A DNA stretch of 64,000 nucleotides from NCBI GenBank assembly GCA_947090765.1, contig OX352322.1, positions 2,587,501 to 2,651,500 on the forward strand. Reading direction: 5' to 3'. Of the stretch, positions 26,038 to 35,631 are shown piece by piece; within the stretch, counting starts at the first letter, position 1; every line of letters starts with the position of its first letter. The position numbers and the translations under genes are program-made. Origin of the DNA: Pseudomonas sp. MM223. Lineage in GTDB: Bacteria; Pseudomonadota; Gammaproteobacteria; Pseudomonadales; Pseudomonadaceae. Below the pieces are notes generated by a model, which was given only the letters and a program-made list of their open reading frames with translations, had not been told where the DNA came from and did not search any database.

Positions 26038-27027
26038 ATGTCCAGTAACCGACCCATCGACATGCACGCGGTGCAGGTTTTTCTCGCCGTTGCCGAAGCG
26101 GGCAGCATGTCGGGCGCGGCCAACCGCATGGGCATCTCCCAGTCGGGGGTATCGCAGATGGTGCGCCAGCTTGAGGATCAACTGGGCGTGGTGCTGGTCG
26201 ACCGTACTACGCGGCCACTGACCCTGACTGCATTCGGCTTGGCGTTACGCAACCGGGGGGCCTTGCTTAGCGAGGAACTGGCCAACCTCAAAGCGCAGGT
26301 GCTGGACGCAGGACGCGGCGTCAAACCCGATCTGCGCCTGGGCCTGGTGGACTCGTTCGCCGCCACCTGCGGCTCGATGCTTACCCGCCAGCTGCTGGGC
26401 CAGGTCTCGCAACTGTCGGTACGCACGGGCCTGAGCCCGCAGCAGGGCGAGTCGCTGCTGCGCCGTGACCTCGATCTGATCGTCACCAGTGACCCACTGA
26501 TGGATGCCAACGACGTGATCCGCTACCGGTTGTTTTCGGAGCGCTACTTCGTCATCACCCCCAAGGCTTTGGCGAGGCAGCTGGACAGCCTGGACGACAT
26601 TCGCGCCCTGGCCAACGTGCTGCCGGTGGTGCGTTTCAACCGCACCTCGCAGGTCGGTCTGCAGATCGAACGCCACTTGCGTGGGCTGAGTGTGCGTGTG
26701 CCCAACCGTTTGGAACTGGACAACGCCGACGCCCTGACCGCGATGGTCGCAGAGGGTATCGGCTGGGCGGTGACCAGCCCGATGTGTTTCCTCCAGGCCT
26801 TGCCCTGGGTGGATAACGTCACTGCCCACCTTGACCCCGAACTTAGCCTGGAGCGCTCGCTGTATCTGGTGGCCAGGCGCAACGAATATGGCGCCTTCTT
26901 CGCCGATGCCTGCGAAGCGGCGCGTGCTGTCATTCTCGATTCCTTCCTGCCGCGTCTGAAGGCGCTGGGCAAAGGGGTCGAGGCTTTAGTGAATATCGAT
27001 GAAGGAGATACCCGTGAGTACTTTTGA
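26038..27027 (+). CDS. LysR-family transcriptional regulator
   Basis: The product has 329 residues. ATG 26038 is preferred to ATG 26032 because GGAGG sits directly against the earlier codon and six bases before the later one. The helix-turn-helix VFLAVAEAGSMSGAANRMGI is followed by QSGVSQMVRQLEDQLGVVL. The rest is the periplasmic-binding-like effector domain. Unusually it sits inside the operon, 16 bases after the MFS gene, and its end overlaps the lyase gene by 14 bases, so it probably controls its own operon. Confidence 0.88.
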   Translation: MSSNRPIDMHAVQVFLAVAEAGSMSGAANRMGISQSGVSQMVRQLEDQLGVVLVDRTTRPLTLTAFGLALRNRGALLSEELANLKAQVLDAGRGVKPDLRLGLVDSFAATCGSMLTRQLLGQVSQLSVRTGLSPQQGESLLRRDLDLIVTSDPLMDANDVIRYRLFSERYFVITPKALARQLDSLDDIRALANVLPVVRFNRTSQVGLQIERHLRGLSVRVPNRLELDNADALTAMVAEGIGWAVTSPMCFLQALPWVDNVTAHLDPELSLERSLYLVARRNEYGAFFADACEAARAVILDSFLPRLKALGKGVEALVNIDEGDTREYF

Positions 27028-28411
27028 ACGCGTCGAGCAGGACTACGTAGGTGAGGTGCGCATTCCGGCCGGCAAGCTGTACGGCGTGAACAGCGTGAGA
27101 GGCTTCGACAACCTGAGCGTTGCGCCGCTGAGCGTGGCCCATTACCCGGCGTTTCGCGATGCCTTTGCCCTGTGCAAGTGGGCGGCAGCGTTGGCCAACC
27201 AGGACTGTGGCGTTATTACCGGGGCCCAGGCCGAAGCTATTGCCCTGGCTTGCCAGTCGGTAATTGCTGGCGAGTGCGACGATTCGCTGATCGTAGACCT
27301 GCTGGAAGGCTCCGGTGGTACCTCGACCAACATGAACTTCAACGAAGTTATCGCCAACCGTGCCCAACAGCTTTTGGGGCATGCAGCTGGCAGCTACGAT
27401 GTGGTCCACCCCAATGACCACGTCAATATTTCGCAGTCGACCAACGATGTGTACCCGGCCGCACTCAAGATTGCCACCTACAACATGCTTGGCGGCTTGA
27501 TCGAAGAGGTGCGCCAGCTGGCGCAGGCCTTCGACGTGAAGGCCGTGCAGTTTGCCGACATCCTGCACCTGGGCCGTACCTGCCTGCAGGATGCGCAACC
27601 CATGCGCCTTGGGCAGTTGTTTTCCGGTTACGCTTCGCTGGCCCATCGACTGGCTGACGAACTGGTGGCAGTGCGCGACAAACTGCGTACGCTGCCCTTG
27701 GGCGGAACCGCTATCGGTACCGGGTTCGGAGCCCCTGCCGGCTACCGTGCAGCGGTGTATCAGCACCTGGCGGTAGTCAGTGGCGTCGAGTACCTAGCCC
27801 CGGCCAACCCGTTCGATGCCATGCAGAACATGGATGTGTTTGCACGCGTTTCCGGCGAGCTGCGTACCTGTTCGGCATCTTTGGCAAAAATTGCTGCCGA
27901 CTTGACCAAACTGTCGTCCGGCCCTGTGGGTGGGCTGGGTGAATTGAAGTTGCCGGAAGCGCAGGCCGGCTCGTCGATCATGCCCGGCAAGGTTAACCCG
28001 GTGTTGCCGATGGCGATGATCCAGCTCAGCTTCGCGGTGATCGGCAACGACACGGCGGTGGCCCAGGCGGTGCAATACGGAGAGCTTGAGATCAACCATT
28101 TCGAACCGGTCGTGGCGTCGCGGGTGTTCGACAGCATCACTTTGCTTACCCAGGGTATCCAGCGTTTCCGCGAGAAGTGCGTGGCGGGGATTCAGGCCAA
28201 TGAAGCGCGCAATCTGGCGCACCTGACCGGATCGATGGCGGTGGCGACGGCCCTGGTGCCGCAGTTGGGATATGCCAAGGTCAGCAAGCTGGCGCGCCAG
28301 TCGGTTATTGAAGGACGGTCGTTGCTGGCGATCATGGCCGAGTCGGGGGTGATGAGCGAGGCCGAGGCGATGGCGGCGATCGAGAAGGCATCCTGTCCGG
28401 TGTTCGACTGA
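27014..28411 (+). CDS. Fumarase/aspartase superfamily lyase
   Basis: The product has 465 residues. The GTG at 27014 follows AAGGAGAT and gives MSTFERVEQDYVGEV; an ATG at 26999 is less likely. The superfamily signature AGSSIMPGKVNPV is complete, and STNDVYPAALKIA and GGTSTNMNFNEV mark the aspartase/class II fumarase branch. Such enzymes reversibly remove ammonia, water or a similar group from a C4 acid. With its own importer and LysR regulator it may act on a compound other than aspartate or malate. The choice between aspartase and fumarase is unresolved. Confidence 0.86.
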   Translation: MSTFERVEQDYVGEVRIPAGKLYGVNSVRGFDNLSVAPLSVAHYPAFRDAFALCKWAAALANQDCGVITGAQAEAIALACQSVIAGECDDSLIVDLLEGSGGTSTNMNFNEVIANRAQQLLGHAAGSYDVVHPNDHVNISQSTNDVYPAALKIATYNMLGGLIEEVRQLAQAFDVKAVQFADILHLGRTCLQDAQPMRLGQLFSGYASLAHRLADELVAVRDKLRTLPLGGTAIGTGFGAPAGYRAAVYQHLAVVSGVEYLAPANPFDAMQNMDVFARVSGELRTCSASLAKIAADLTKLSSGPVGGLGELKLPEAQAGSSIMPGKVNPVLPMAMIQLSFAVIGNDTAVAQAVQYGELEINHFEPVVASRVFDSITLLTQGIQRFREKCVAGIQANEARNLAHLTGSMAVATALVPQLGYAKVSKLARQSVIEGRSLLAIMAESGVMSEAEAMAAIEKASCPVFD

Positions 28412-28420
28412 GGCACCGTT

Positions 28421-28458
28421 GCCGGCCTCTTCGCGAGTAAACCTGCGAAGAGGCCGGC
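28421..28458. repeat. REP hairpin (subfamily C) between convergent genes
   Basis: GCCGGCCTCTTCGC at 28421-28434 and GCGAAGAGGCCGGC at 28445-28458 form a perfect 14-base stem. It carries the CCGGCCTCTTCGCG start of the known P. putida REP consensus and lies in the 56 bases between convergent stop codons, where it may also stop transcripts from both sides. Confidence 0.75.
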
Positions 28459-28467
28459 ACAGGCAAG

Positions 28468-29496
28468 TCACAACAGGCCAATCTGCACATGCACCTCGCG
28501 CAACCGCGCCGGGGTTACATCGAACTCGCGCTTGAACCAGTGAATCATGTGCGAGCTGTCGGTAAAGCCGCATTCGTAGGCAATCTGGGTGATCGAGCGG
28601 CTGCTGTTAAGCACCATCCAGTGTGCCGCCTTCAGGCGCATGCGCCGCCAATAGCTGGCGGGCGTGGCGCGCAGGTGCTTCTTGAACAGGCGGGTCAACT
28701 CCCGCTCGGTGGTGCCCACTTCATCGGCCAGTGCCGCGATGGTTGTGGTTTCGATCAGGCGCTGGCGCATCAGCCCCACGGCATTCACCACCCTCGGGTC
28801 CAGGCAACGCAGGCCGTTCTCAGGGCCCTCACGCAAAGCCTGCATGTCATCGAAGCCCCGTTCGGACAGCACGTAGTGCAGGGTCTTGTCCGCCCGTGAC
28901 TTGCCACAGTGCTCGGCTACCAGGTGCATGGCCAGGTTGATCGAGGCAAGGCCGCCGGGGCAGGTGATGAACTGCCCGTCGGTGACCACCGGCACATCGG
29001 CGACGGGAATCACCTTGGGGTGCACCTGCTTCATCGCTGCTGCCATCGAGAACTGCACGGCGCAACGTCGGCCGTCCAGCAGGCCCAATTCGGCGAGCAC
29101 GAAAGTGCCGGTGCACAGGCCGATGATCGGAACATTGGCGGCCACGGCGCGGCGGATGAAGGCATACAGCTCATCGGGGTAGGGCAGCTTGCTTTGCAGC
29201 AAACCACTGTGCACGACGATGTAGTCGAATGCGCCAGGGTCTGCGAAACGCTGCGTTGGCACCACCGGGAAGCCGCAGCTGGCGCGGATCGGCGCATCGT
29301 CATGCGACAGCAACTCCCAGGCGCAGTAGATCTGCCGGCTGAAGTCGCGCTCGTCGGCGGCCAGGCGCAGGCAGTCGACGAAGCAGGCCAGTGAAATGAG
29401 GGTGAAGTCGGGTGTGGCGACGATGCCGAAACGCACCGGGGTGACAGCGTCCGGGGGCGGTTTGAGGGGTTCTAGGAAGGAATAGTCGGCGCGCAT
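28468..29496 (-). CDS. GlxA-family regulator (GATase1-like plus AraC helix-turn-helix)
   Basis: The product has 342 residues from MRADYSF. It has an N-terminal DJ-1/PfpI-like domain with IIGLCTGTFVLAELGLLDGRR and a C-terminal AraC domain with IAALADEVGTTERELTRLF and ITQIAYECGFTDSSHMIHWF. It is divergent from the ABC transporter and proline-racemase-family genes at 29723-33710, so it is their probable activator. It is only distantly similar to the GlxA-type regulator at 17173. Confidence 0.9.
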   Translation of the reverse strand: MRADYSFLEPLKPPPDAVTPVRFGIVATPDFTLISLACFVDCLRLAADERDFSRQIYCAWELLSHDDAPIRASCGFPVVPTQRFADPGAFDYIVVHSGLLQSKLPYPDELYAFIRRAVAANVPIIGLCTGTFVLAELGLLDGRRCAVQFSMAAAMKQVHPKVIPVADVPVVTDGQFITCPGGLASINLAMHLVAEHCGKSRADKTLHYVLSERGFDDMQALREGPENGLRCLDPRVVNAVGLMRQRLIETTTIAALADEVGTTERELTRLFKKHLRATPASYWRRMRLKAAHWMVLNSSRSITQIAYECGFTDSSHMIHWFKREFDVTPARLREVHVQIGLL

Positions 29497-29722
29497 GGTC
29501 GGGTTTGGGCCTGTCAGAAGGGGACAAAACACCCTGTTTACGACAATTGTATTTTCGTACCGCAGATTGACTGAATCCTACAATCGCGAACGCGCTGTTG
29601 CCACTAGATTGAACCTGTCGAAGCCAACCAGAGAGGGTGAAAACCCGCCTTTCAGCACAATAAAAACAACGCGTTGCGATCACTAACACCTGCCTCCAAA
29701 AACACAAAGGGTGTACAGCACG

Positions 29723-30526
29723 ATGCAAACCGTATTGAAAAGCGTCACCACCGCCATTCACCCCGAGCACCTGCGCCAGCACGTACTGGTGGATGTACAG
29801 GGCCTGGGCAAGGACTACGGCGACACCACCGTCCTTAACGACATCAACCTCAGTGTCAAGAAAGGTGAAGTCATCGCCATCATTGGCCCCAGCGGTTCGG
29901 GTAAAAGTACCTTGCTGCGCTGTGTGAACCTGCTCGACCCTCCCACCCACGGCATCTTGCGTGTCGGCGACACCACCATCGATGCCAGCCAGCCGCTTTC
30001 CCAACGCCAGGTCCTGGCGCTGCGCCAGCCGATAGGCATGGTGTTCCAATCGTTCAACCTGTTCCCGCACCTGTCGGTGCTGCGCAATGTCAGCATCGCC
30101 CAGGAGCGGGTGCTCAAGCGCAACCGTAAGCACGCCGACGAAGTGTCGCGTCAGTTGCTCGACCGTGTCGGCCTGCTGAACAAGGCCGACCAGTACCCTT
30201 CGCGCTGCTCGGGTGGCCAGCAGCAACGCATCGCCATCGCCCGCGCACTGGCCCTGGAACCCAGCCTGATGCTGTTCGATGAACCGACTTCGGCACTGGA
30301 CCCTGAACTGGGGCTGGAAGTGCTCAACGTGATGCAGGAGCTGGCTACCCAGGGCATGACCATGATCGTGGTGACCCATGAAATGCACTTTGCCGAAAGT
30401 GTGTCGGACCGGGTGCTGATCATGGCCGACGGGCGGGTGATCGAAGAGGGCAAGAGTGCCGAGGTAATGCGCAAGCCACAAAGCGAGCGGGCGCAGCGTT
30501 TTCTCAGCGCGGTAATGAACCGATGA
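29723..30526 (+). CDS. ABC transporter ATPase, polar amino acid type
   Basis: The product has 267 residues from MQTVLKS; a GTG at 29711 is an alternative start. Walker A is IGPSGSGKSTLLR, the ABC signature is CSGGQQQRIAIARAL, and Walker B is LMLFDEPTSALDPE, followed by the switch histidine in VVTHEM. It belongs to the GlnQ/HisP group that drives uptake of polar amino acids and opines. Its end overlaps the first permease by 4 bases. Confidence 0.92.
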   Translation: MQTVLKSVTTAIHPEHLRQHVLVDVQGLGKDYGDTTVLNDINLSVKKGEVIAIIGPSGSGKSTLLRCVNLLDPPTHGILRVGDTTIDASQPLSQRQVLALRQPIGMVFQSFNLFPHLSVLRNVSIAQERVLKRNRKHADEVSRQLLDRVGLLNKADQYPSRCSGGQQQRIAIARALALEPSLMLFDEPTSALDPELGLEVLNVMQELATQGMTMIVVTHEMHFAESVSDRVLIMADGRVIEEGKSAEVMRKPQSERAQRFLSAVMNR

Positions 30527-31167
30527 ACGGCGAAATGCTTTACACCATCGTCGGCGGCATCCAGTGGACTGTGTTGCTCACCCTCACCGCGCTGGCTGTC
30601 GGCGTCGTGCTGGGGGCGTTGCTGTGCGCCATGCGGGTCTCGGGCATTCGCCTGCTGGACGGGCTGGCTGCGGCGTTGATCCTGCTGTTGCGCGCGGTGC
30701 CGCCCATCGTCTGGCTGTTTCTGATCTTCTTTGGTATCGGCACCGGCATCATGCAGGTCAGCCCGTTCCAGGCGGCTGCCATTGGCCTGGGGCTGATCAC
30801 CGCAGCCAACATGGCCGAGATCTTTCGTGGCGCACTTGCAGCGGTGCACAAGGGGCAGTGGGAGGCTGCCCAGGCATTGAGCATGCCGGCGCAATGGCGG
30901 CTCTGGGATGTAATCGCGCCGCAGTTGCTGCGGGTGTCGTTGCCATCGATTGCCGGTTATGCCATCGGGCTGCTCAAGGACACGGCCATCGCTTCGACCA
31001 TTGGCGTGCCCGAGATCGCCTTCCAGGCCACCCACGTGTCGCAGGTGACGTTCCAGGGCCTCGCCACCTTTGCCTTCGCCGGCTGCCTGTACATCGCCCT
31101 GAGTATCCCGGTGGCCTGGGCCAGCCGCTGGGCCGATCAACGCATGCGTCTGAGGGTTGCCCGATGA
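30523..31167 (+). CDS. ABC permease, His/Glu/Gln/Arg/opine family, subunit 1
   Basis: The product has 214 residues and about five membrane segments. LRAVPPIVWLFLIFFGIG is the usual segment after the first loop. The cytoplasmic EAA-type loop reads EAAQALSMPAQWRLWDVIAPQ. It pairs with the second permease and the GlnQ-like ATPase. Start and stop codons overlap with both neighbours (4 bases each). Confidence 0.9.
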   Translation: MNGEMLYTIVGGIQWTVLLTLTALAVGVVLGALLCAMRVSGIRLLDGLAAALILLLRAVPPIVWLFLIFFGIGTGIMQVSPFQAAAIGLGLITAANMAEIFRGALAAVHKGQWEAAQALSMPAQWRLWDVIAPQLLRVSLPSIAGYAIGLLKDTAIASTIGVPEIAFQATHVSQVTFQGLATFAFAGCLYIALSIPVAWASRWADQRMRLRVAR

Positions 31168-31820
31168 ACGAGACCTTGGCTTTTTGGCAACAGACGCTGC
31201 CTTCGCTGCTCGACGGCTTCGGGCTTTCATTGCAGGTGACGGGTGTGTCGCTGCTGTTGGGCATCCCTTTGGGGCTGTTGCTGGCGCTGGGCCTGCGCTC
31301 ACGCCAGTGGCTGCTGCGGGCACCGCTGCTGGCGGTGATCGAGGTAGGGCGGGGCGCTTCGGTACTGGTGCTGTTGCAGTTCGTGTACTTCGGCTTGCCC
31401 ACCAGTGGCCTCACCCTCAGCGCGTTCGCCTCGGTGACCCTGGCATTTACCTGGTGCACGGCGGCCTACACCAGCGAGATTCTGCGGGCCGGTATGGAGG
31501 CGGTGCCGCAAGGGCAGCGAGAGGCAGCCCAAGCCTTGCGCTTCAGTGGCCTGGACACTTTGCGCCTGATCATCTTGCCGCAGGGTTTGCCCATTTCGAT
31601 ACCGGCCTTGCTCGGCTTCGCCATCCTGATGCTGCAGGCCTCGTCGCTGGCCTTTGTGGTGGCCCTGCCGGAGTTGATGAGCAAGGCCCAGCTGATCGGC
31701 TCCAACACGTTCCAGTACATGCCCGTTTTCATCCTTGTCGCGTTGCTGTTCGCGGTCATCTGCATACCGGCCACAGTGGTGGTCGGCTACCTGGAACGGC
31801 GCCTCGGCCGCCACCTCTGA
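31164..31820 (+). CDS. ABC permease, His/Glu/Gln/Arg/opine family, subunit 2
   Basis: The product has 218 residues with five membrane segments. The ATPase-contact loop is REAAQALRFSGLDTLRLII. The ATG at 31164 overlaps the previous stop as ATGA. Together with the first permease it forms the membrane channel of the transporter; the binding protein gene follows 25 bases downstream. Confidence 0.9.
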   Translation: MNETLAFWQQTLPSLLDGFGLSLQVTGVSLLLGIPLGLLLALGLRSRQWLLRAPLLAVIEVGRGASVLVLLQFVYFGLPTSGLTLSAFASVTLAFTWCTAAYTSEILRAGMEAVPQGQREAAQALRFSGLDTLRLIILPQGLPISIPALLGFAILMLQASSLAFVVALPELMSKAQLIGSNTFQYMPVFILVALLFAVICIPATVVVGYLERRLGRHL

Positions 31821-31845
31821 CAACACCCTACGGAGTGACATCATC

Positions 31846-32671
31846 ATGCGTACTTTCAAACTCGCACTGCTCGCTGCTGCCTGCGTGTTGACCGGCCAGG
31901 CGCTGGCGGCCGACAGCTGCACCCCCAGCGAACACTTCAAGACCATCAAACCCGGCAGCCTGACCGTGGCCGTGTACAACTACCCGCCATTCACCACGGT
32001 GGCCGGCGCCAACGACATCGGCGGCGTCGATACCGAGGTGGTGCGCGAGATTGCCAAGCGCAACTGCCTGACCCTGGTGCCGGTGATCGTAGACCCCTCC
32101 GCAGTGATCCAGAACGTGCTCAGCCAGAAGGTCGACCTGGGCATCGGTGACTGGTTTCGCACCGCCGACCGCGCCAAGGTGCTGGGGATGAGCCTGGCCG
32201 CTGTACGTGGACCAGATGGCGTTCTATTCCCGTGAGGGCTACAGCGAAGTCAACCAGCTCAACGGCAAACGGGTGGGGGCGGTGTCGGGCTTTCTTTATG
32301 CCGGGCAGATCCAGGCCAGCCTGGACAACCCCGTGGTGCTGTACCCCAACCCGGTAGGCCTGGCCCAGGACCTTGCCGCGGGCCGCCTGGATGTGGCCGT
32401 CGACAGTTACGGCACTGGCAAGTACGCCCAGGGCAAGGGTGCCTACCAAGGCATCCAGATCGAGATCGCCAAGCCTGACGCCCGCGTACCGGTCTCGGTC
32501 GAGCCGGCGCAGATCGCGCTGCTCTATCACATGAACAAGCCCGATCTGGGCGCTGCGCTGGACAAGGAAATCAAGCAGCTACATGCCGAAGGCCGCATTG
32601 CCCAAATCCTTGAAGCCAATGGCCTGGCAGCCAGCGGTGCCGACACCGGCGAACCGCGGCTGATCAAGTAA
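31846..32671 (+). pseudogene. Amino-acid ABC substrate-binding protein, frameshifted near 32200 (probably a sequence error)
   Basis: The signal peptide MRTFKLALLAAACVLTGQAL-AA is followed by a family 3 binding domain, PGSLTVAVYNYPPFTTV and VDLGIGDWFRTADRAKVLG. At about 32200 one extra base shifts the frame. The next frame continues LYVDQMAFYSREGYSEV through to 32671. The length is 826 bases, one over a multiple of three, and the joined protein is about 275 residues, normal for this family. It supplies the ligand to the transporter encoded just upstream. Confidence 0.88.
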
Positions 32672-32708
32672 CCCATTACGACACAACCCCAAGAAGGATG
32701 AATGACCC

Positions 32709-33710
32709 ATGGCTCGCAACGTATTCTTCTGCATTGACTCCCACGCCTGCGCCAACCCGGTACGGGTGGTTGCCGGTGGCGGCCCGCTGTTGCCCAACGT
32801 GCCGATGGCCGAAAAACGCATGCTGTTTCTGGAAAAGCACGACTGGGTGCGGCATGCCCTGATGTTCGAGCCACGTGGGCATGACGCCATGTCCGGTTCC
32901 ATCCTCTACCCCTCGACCCGTGACGACTGCGACGTGGGCGTGCTGTTCATCGAGGTCAGCGGCTGCTTGCCGATGTGCGGCGCGGGTACCGTGGGCACGG
33001 TGACCGTGGCCATCGAGGAAGGGCTGGTGGTGCCACGTGAGGAAGGGCGGCTGGCGCTGGAGACGCCCGCTGGCCGGGTGGATATCGAGTACAAGCGCAA
33101 CGGCGCCTTTGTCGAGGAGGTGCGGCTGTTCAACGTCAACAGCTACCTGCATGAGCGCGACATCGTGCTGGAAGTACCGCAGATTGGCACCTTGACCGTT
33201 GACCTGTCCTACGGCGGCAACTACTACATCATTGTCGAACCGCAGGAAAACTACCCAGGTCTGGACGGCCTGAAGGCTGATGACCTGGTGCGCATGAGCC
33301 ACCTGGTGCGTGAGGCGGCGCAGAAGGTGCTGCACCCGGTGCACCCGGAGGATGAGCGCATCCGAGGCGTGAAGCATGTGATGTGGTGCGACAAGCCCAA
33401 GGCGCCGGGGGCGTCTGCGCGCAATGCAGTGTTTTATGGCGACAAGGCCATCGACCGCTCGCCGTGCGGTACCGGGTCGTCGGCGCGGGTGGCGCAACTG
33501 GTGGCGCGTGGGCGGTTGCAGGTGGGCGAGACCTTTGTGCACGAGAGCATCACCGGTACCACGTTCAACTGCCGAGCCGAGGCGCTGACCCGTGTGGGTG
33601 ATTATCAGGCGGTGCGCCCGAGTGTGGCGGGGTGGGCGCGGGTGATTGGTTACAACACGATCATCGTCGATGACCGTGACCCGTTGGCGCATGGGTTCCA
33701 GATTGCCTGA
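32709..33710 (+). CDS. Proline racemase family protein (hydroxyproline epimerase-like) with changed active-site motifs
   Basis: The product has 333 residues with the two-domain proline racemase fold. Both catalytic cysteines are present: C90 in GCLPMCGAGTVG and C253 in DRSPCGTGSSAR. Family members that epimerise 4-hydroxyproline usually read MCGHGT, a HTGGEP- or HTCGNP-type motif near the start, and CGTGTSA. Here these are MCGAGT, SHACANPVR and CGTGSSA. The fold and the acid/base pair are kept but the substrate pocket has changed. It is the last gene of the ABC transporter operon, so it probably acts on the imported compound. Confidence 0.85.
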   Translation: MARNVFFCIDSHACANPVRVVAGGGPLLPNVPMAEKRMLFLEKHDWVRHALMFEPRGHDAMSGSILYPSTRDDCDVGVLFIEVSGCLPMCGAGTVGTVTVAIEEGLVVPREEGRLALETPAGRVDIEYKRNGAFVEEVRLFNVNSYLHERDIVLEVPQIGTLTVDLSYGGNYYIIVEPQENYPGLDGLKADDLVRMSHLVREAAQKVLHPVHPEDERIRGVKHVMWCDKPKAPGASARNAVFYGDKAIDRSPCGTGSSARVAQLVARGRLQVGETFVHESITGTTFNCRAEALTRVGDYQAVRPSVAGWARVIGYNTIIVDDRDPLAHGFQIA

Positions 33711-33757
33711 GGGATGGATTGACCGCGTCGGGCCGGGCGTGATTTGCTCGGGTTGAT

Positions 33758-33832
33758 GGCCCAATCGCCGGCAAGCCAGCTCCCACAGGTTTAGCGTTGC
33801 CTGTAGGAGCGGGTTTACCCGCGAATGGCCCG
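33758..33832. repeat. Mixed REP pair (subfamily A arm facing subfamily C arm)
   Basis: The left element at 33758-33789 has AATCGCCGGCAAGCCAGCTC (subfamily A). The right element at 33800-33832 has CTGTAGGAGCGGGTTTACCC, the complement of the classic P. putida REP. The two are in opposite orientation, so this is a hybrid pair. Confidence 0.75.
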
Positions 33833-33866
33833 ACACGATCATTCAAAGGAAAATGAAGGTTCGCCC

Positions 33867-34493
33867 ATGCCCGACTACAAGCTGCACTGCTTCGCCGAAT
33901 CCGGCAACGCCTACAAGGCCGCGCTCATGCTTGAACTCACCGGCCAGGACTGGCAGCCGGTGTTCGTCGACTTCTTTCATGGCCAGACCCGTGAGCAAAC
34001 CTGGCGTGACGAGGTGAACGAGCAGGGCGAGGTGCCGGTGCTGGAACACGCAGGCAAAACCTTCACCCAGTCTGCGCTGATTTTGGAATACCTTGCTGAA
34101 CAGACCGGCCAGTTTGGCCCTCGTGACGATGACGAGAAGCGCGAAATATGGCGCTGGATGCTGTTCGACAACCACAAGTTCACCAGTTATTACGCCGCGC
34201 TGCGCTTCCTGTTCTGCCTGAAGAACACCGGCGAAACGGACGTGACCCGGTTCTTGCGTGAGCGTGCCACGGCGGCTTACCGCATTGTCGACGCGCACCT
34301 GGCGAAGACGCCGTTCATGGTTGGCGGCCGGCTGACCATTGCCGACCTGTCGTTGGCGGGGTATGTGTTCATGCCCGAAGACACCGGTATCCCGTTGGCG
34401 GAGTTCACCCACATTGAGGCGTGGAAGGCCCGGATTCAGGCGCTGCCGGGGTGGAAGCATCCGTATGAGTTGATGCCGCGTACGGGATCCTGA
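33867..34493 (+). CDS. Glutathione S-transferase family protein
   Basis: The product has 208 residues from MPDYKLHCF. The N-terminal thioredoxin-like domain has the glutathione-site pattern GEVPVLEHAGKTFTQSALILEY. The C-terminal helical domain contains MVGGRLTIADLSLAGYVFM with the N-capping aspartate. The substrate is unknown. A REP pair separates it from the proline-racemase-family gene, so it is likely its own unit. Confidence 0.9.
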   Translation: MPDYKLHCFAESGNAYKAALMLELTGQDWQPVFVDFFHGQTREQTWRDEVNEQGEVPVLEHAGKTFTQSALILEYLAEQTGQFGPRDDDEKREIWRWMLFDNHKFTSYYAALRFLFCLKNTGETDVTRFLRERATAAYRIVDAHLAKTPFMVGGRLTIADLSLAGYVFMPEDTGIPLAEFTHIEAWKARIQALPGWKHPYELMPRTGS

Positions 34494-34521
34494 CCTTTTC
34501 GCGGCTCAGGCATTACAAAGA

Positions 34522-35622
34522 TCAGATGGACAACCGCACCACCCGGTTGTCCAGCACCTGCTGCTCCTGCCCCCGGCGCTTGTTCACCACCAGCTCGCCA
34601 ATGGCAATCAGCCGCGTACGCGTGATGTTGCGCGACAACCCCAGCAACTGCGCGGTGTGCACCTGGTTGTAATGGCAGAACCGATAGGCCGAGCGCAGCA
34701 GGGCATTTTCCACCTTTTCGTACAGGTCGCCCGCCTGTTCCTCGTACAAGCGGCTGAACGCCCGCTGCAGCAAGTCCTCCACGCCATTGCCTGCCGGCTC
34801 TTCCTCTTGCCGCTCGATGCGCAGGTTGGACAAGCGCAGGTCTTGTGCCTGCACCGTACCGTCGCCGCAGGTCAGCAAACTGTGGTGAATCACGTTTTCC
34901 AGCTCGCGGATATTGCCCGGCCAACTGTATTCCACCAACTTGGCCTGGGCCTTGGGGCTGAGTTCCACCGGCCCGTAGCCCAGCCGGTCGCTGTAACTGC
35001 GGATAAAGTGACGGGCCAGCGGCAGGATGTCACCCGGGCGGTCGCGCAACGGGTGCAACTGCAAGGTCACCACGTTCAGGCGGTAGTACAGGTCTTCACG
35101 AAAATGCCCGGCGTTGATGGCCTTTTCCAGCTGCACGTTGGTCGCGGCCAGTACCCGCACGTTGATCGGGATGCTCTTGCGCGACCCAAGCCGCACCACC
35201 TCGCGCTCTTGCAGCACGCGCAGCAGCTTGACCTGGATCGGCAGCGGCAGGTCGCCGATTTCGTCGAGGAACAGCGTGCCGCCGTTGGCTTCCTCGAACC
35301 AGCCGGCCTTGGCCGCCAAGGCACCGGTGAAGGCGCCTTTTTCATGGCCGAACAGTTCGGCCTCAACCAGCGACTCAGAGAACGCGCCGCAGTTGACCGC
35401 AACGAACGGGCCGTTGCGCCGGCCGCTGAGGTTGTGGATGTGGCGTGCGACCAGCTCCTTGCCCGTGCCGGTTTCGCCAATGATCAGGACGCTGGCCTCG
35501 CTGGGGGCGACCTGTTGCAAGTGGGCGAGCAGCGCCTGCGACCTTGGGTCTTCGAAGACCTGTGCGGTCGCCCTGATCGAGGTAGCCAGTGTCGGTGACG
35601 GGGGGAGGGTCAGCAGTTGCAT
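34522..35622 (-). CDS. sfnR: Sigma-54-dependent regulator of sulfone/sulfonate use
   Basis: The product has 366 residues. The AAA+ domain starts almost at the N-terminus with no receiver or sensor domain. Walker A is [14 protein letters not shown], the sigma-54 contact loop GAFTGA is intact, and Walker B is [12 protein letters not shown]. The C-terminus has a Fis-type helix-turn-helix ([16 protein letters not shown]). In P. putida SfnR with RpoN activates dimethyl sulfone monooxygenase genes during sulfate limitation. It lies 9 bases after sfnC, giving the sfnECR order. Confidence 0.9.
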   Translation of the reverse strand: MQLLTLPPSPTLATSIRATAQVFEDPRSQALLAHLQQVAPSEASVLIIGETGTGKELVARHIHNLSGRRNGPFVAVNCGAFSESLVEAELFGHEKGAFTGALAAKAGWFEEANGGTLFLDEIGDLPLPIQVKLLRVLQEREVVRLGSRKSIPINVRVLAATNVQLEKAINAGHFREDLYYRLNVVTLQLHPLRDRPGDILPLARHFIRSYSDRLGYGPVELSPKAQAKLVEYSWPGNIRELENVIHHSLLTCGDGTVQAQDLRLSNLRIERQEEEPAGNGVEDLLQRAFSRLYEEQAGDLYEKVENALLRSAYRFCHYNQVHTAQLLGLSRNITRTRLIAIGELVVNKRRGQEQQVLDNRVVRLSI

Positions 35623-35631
35623 GGGCAGTCC

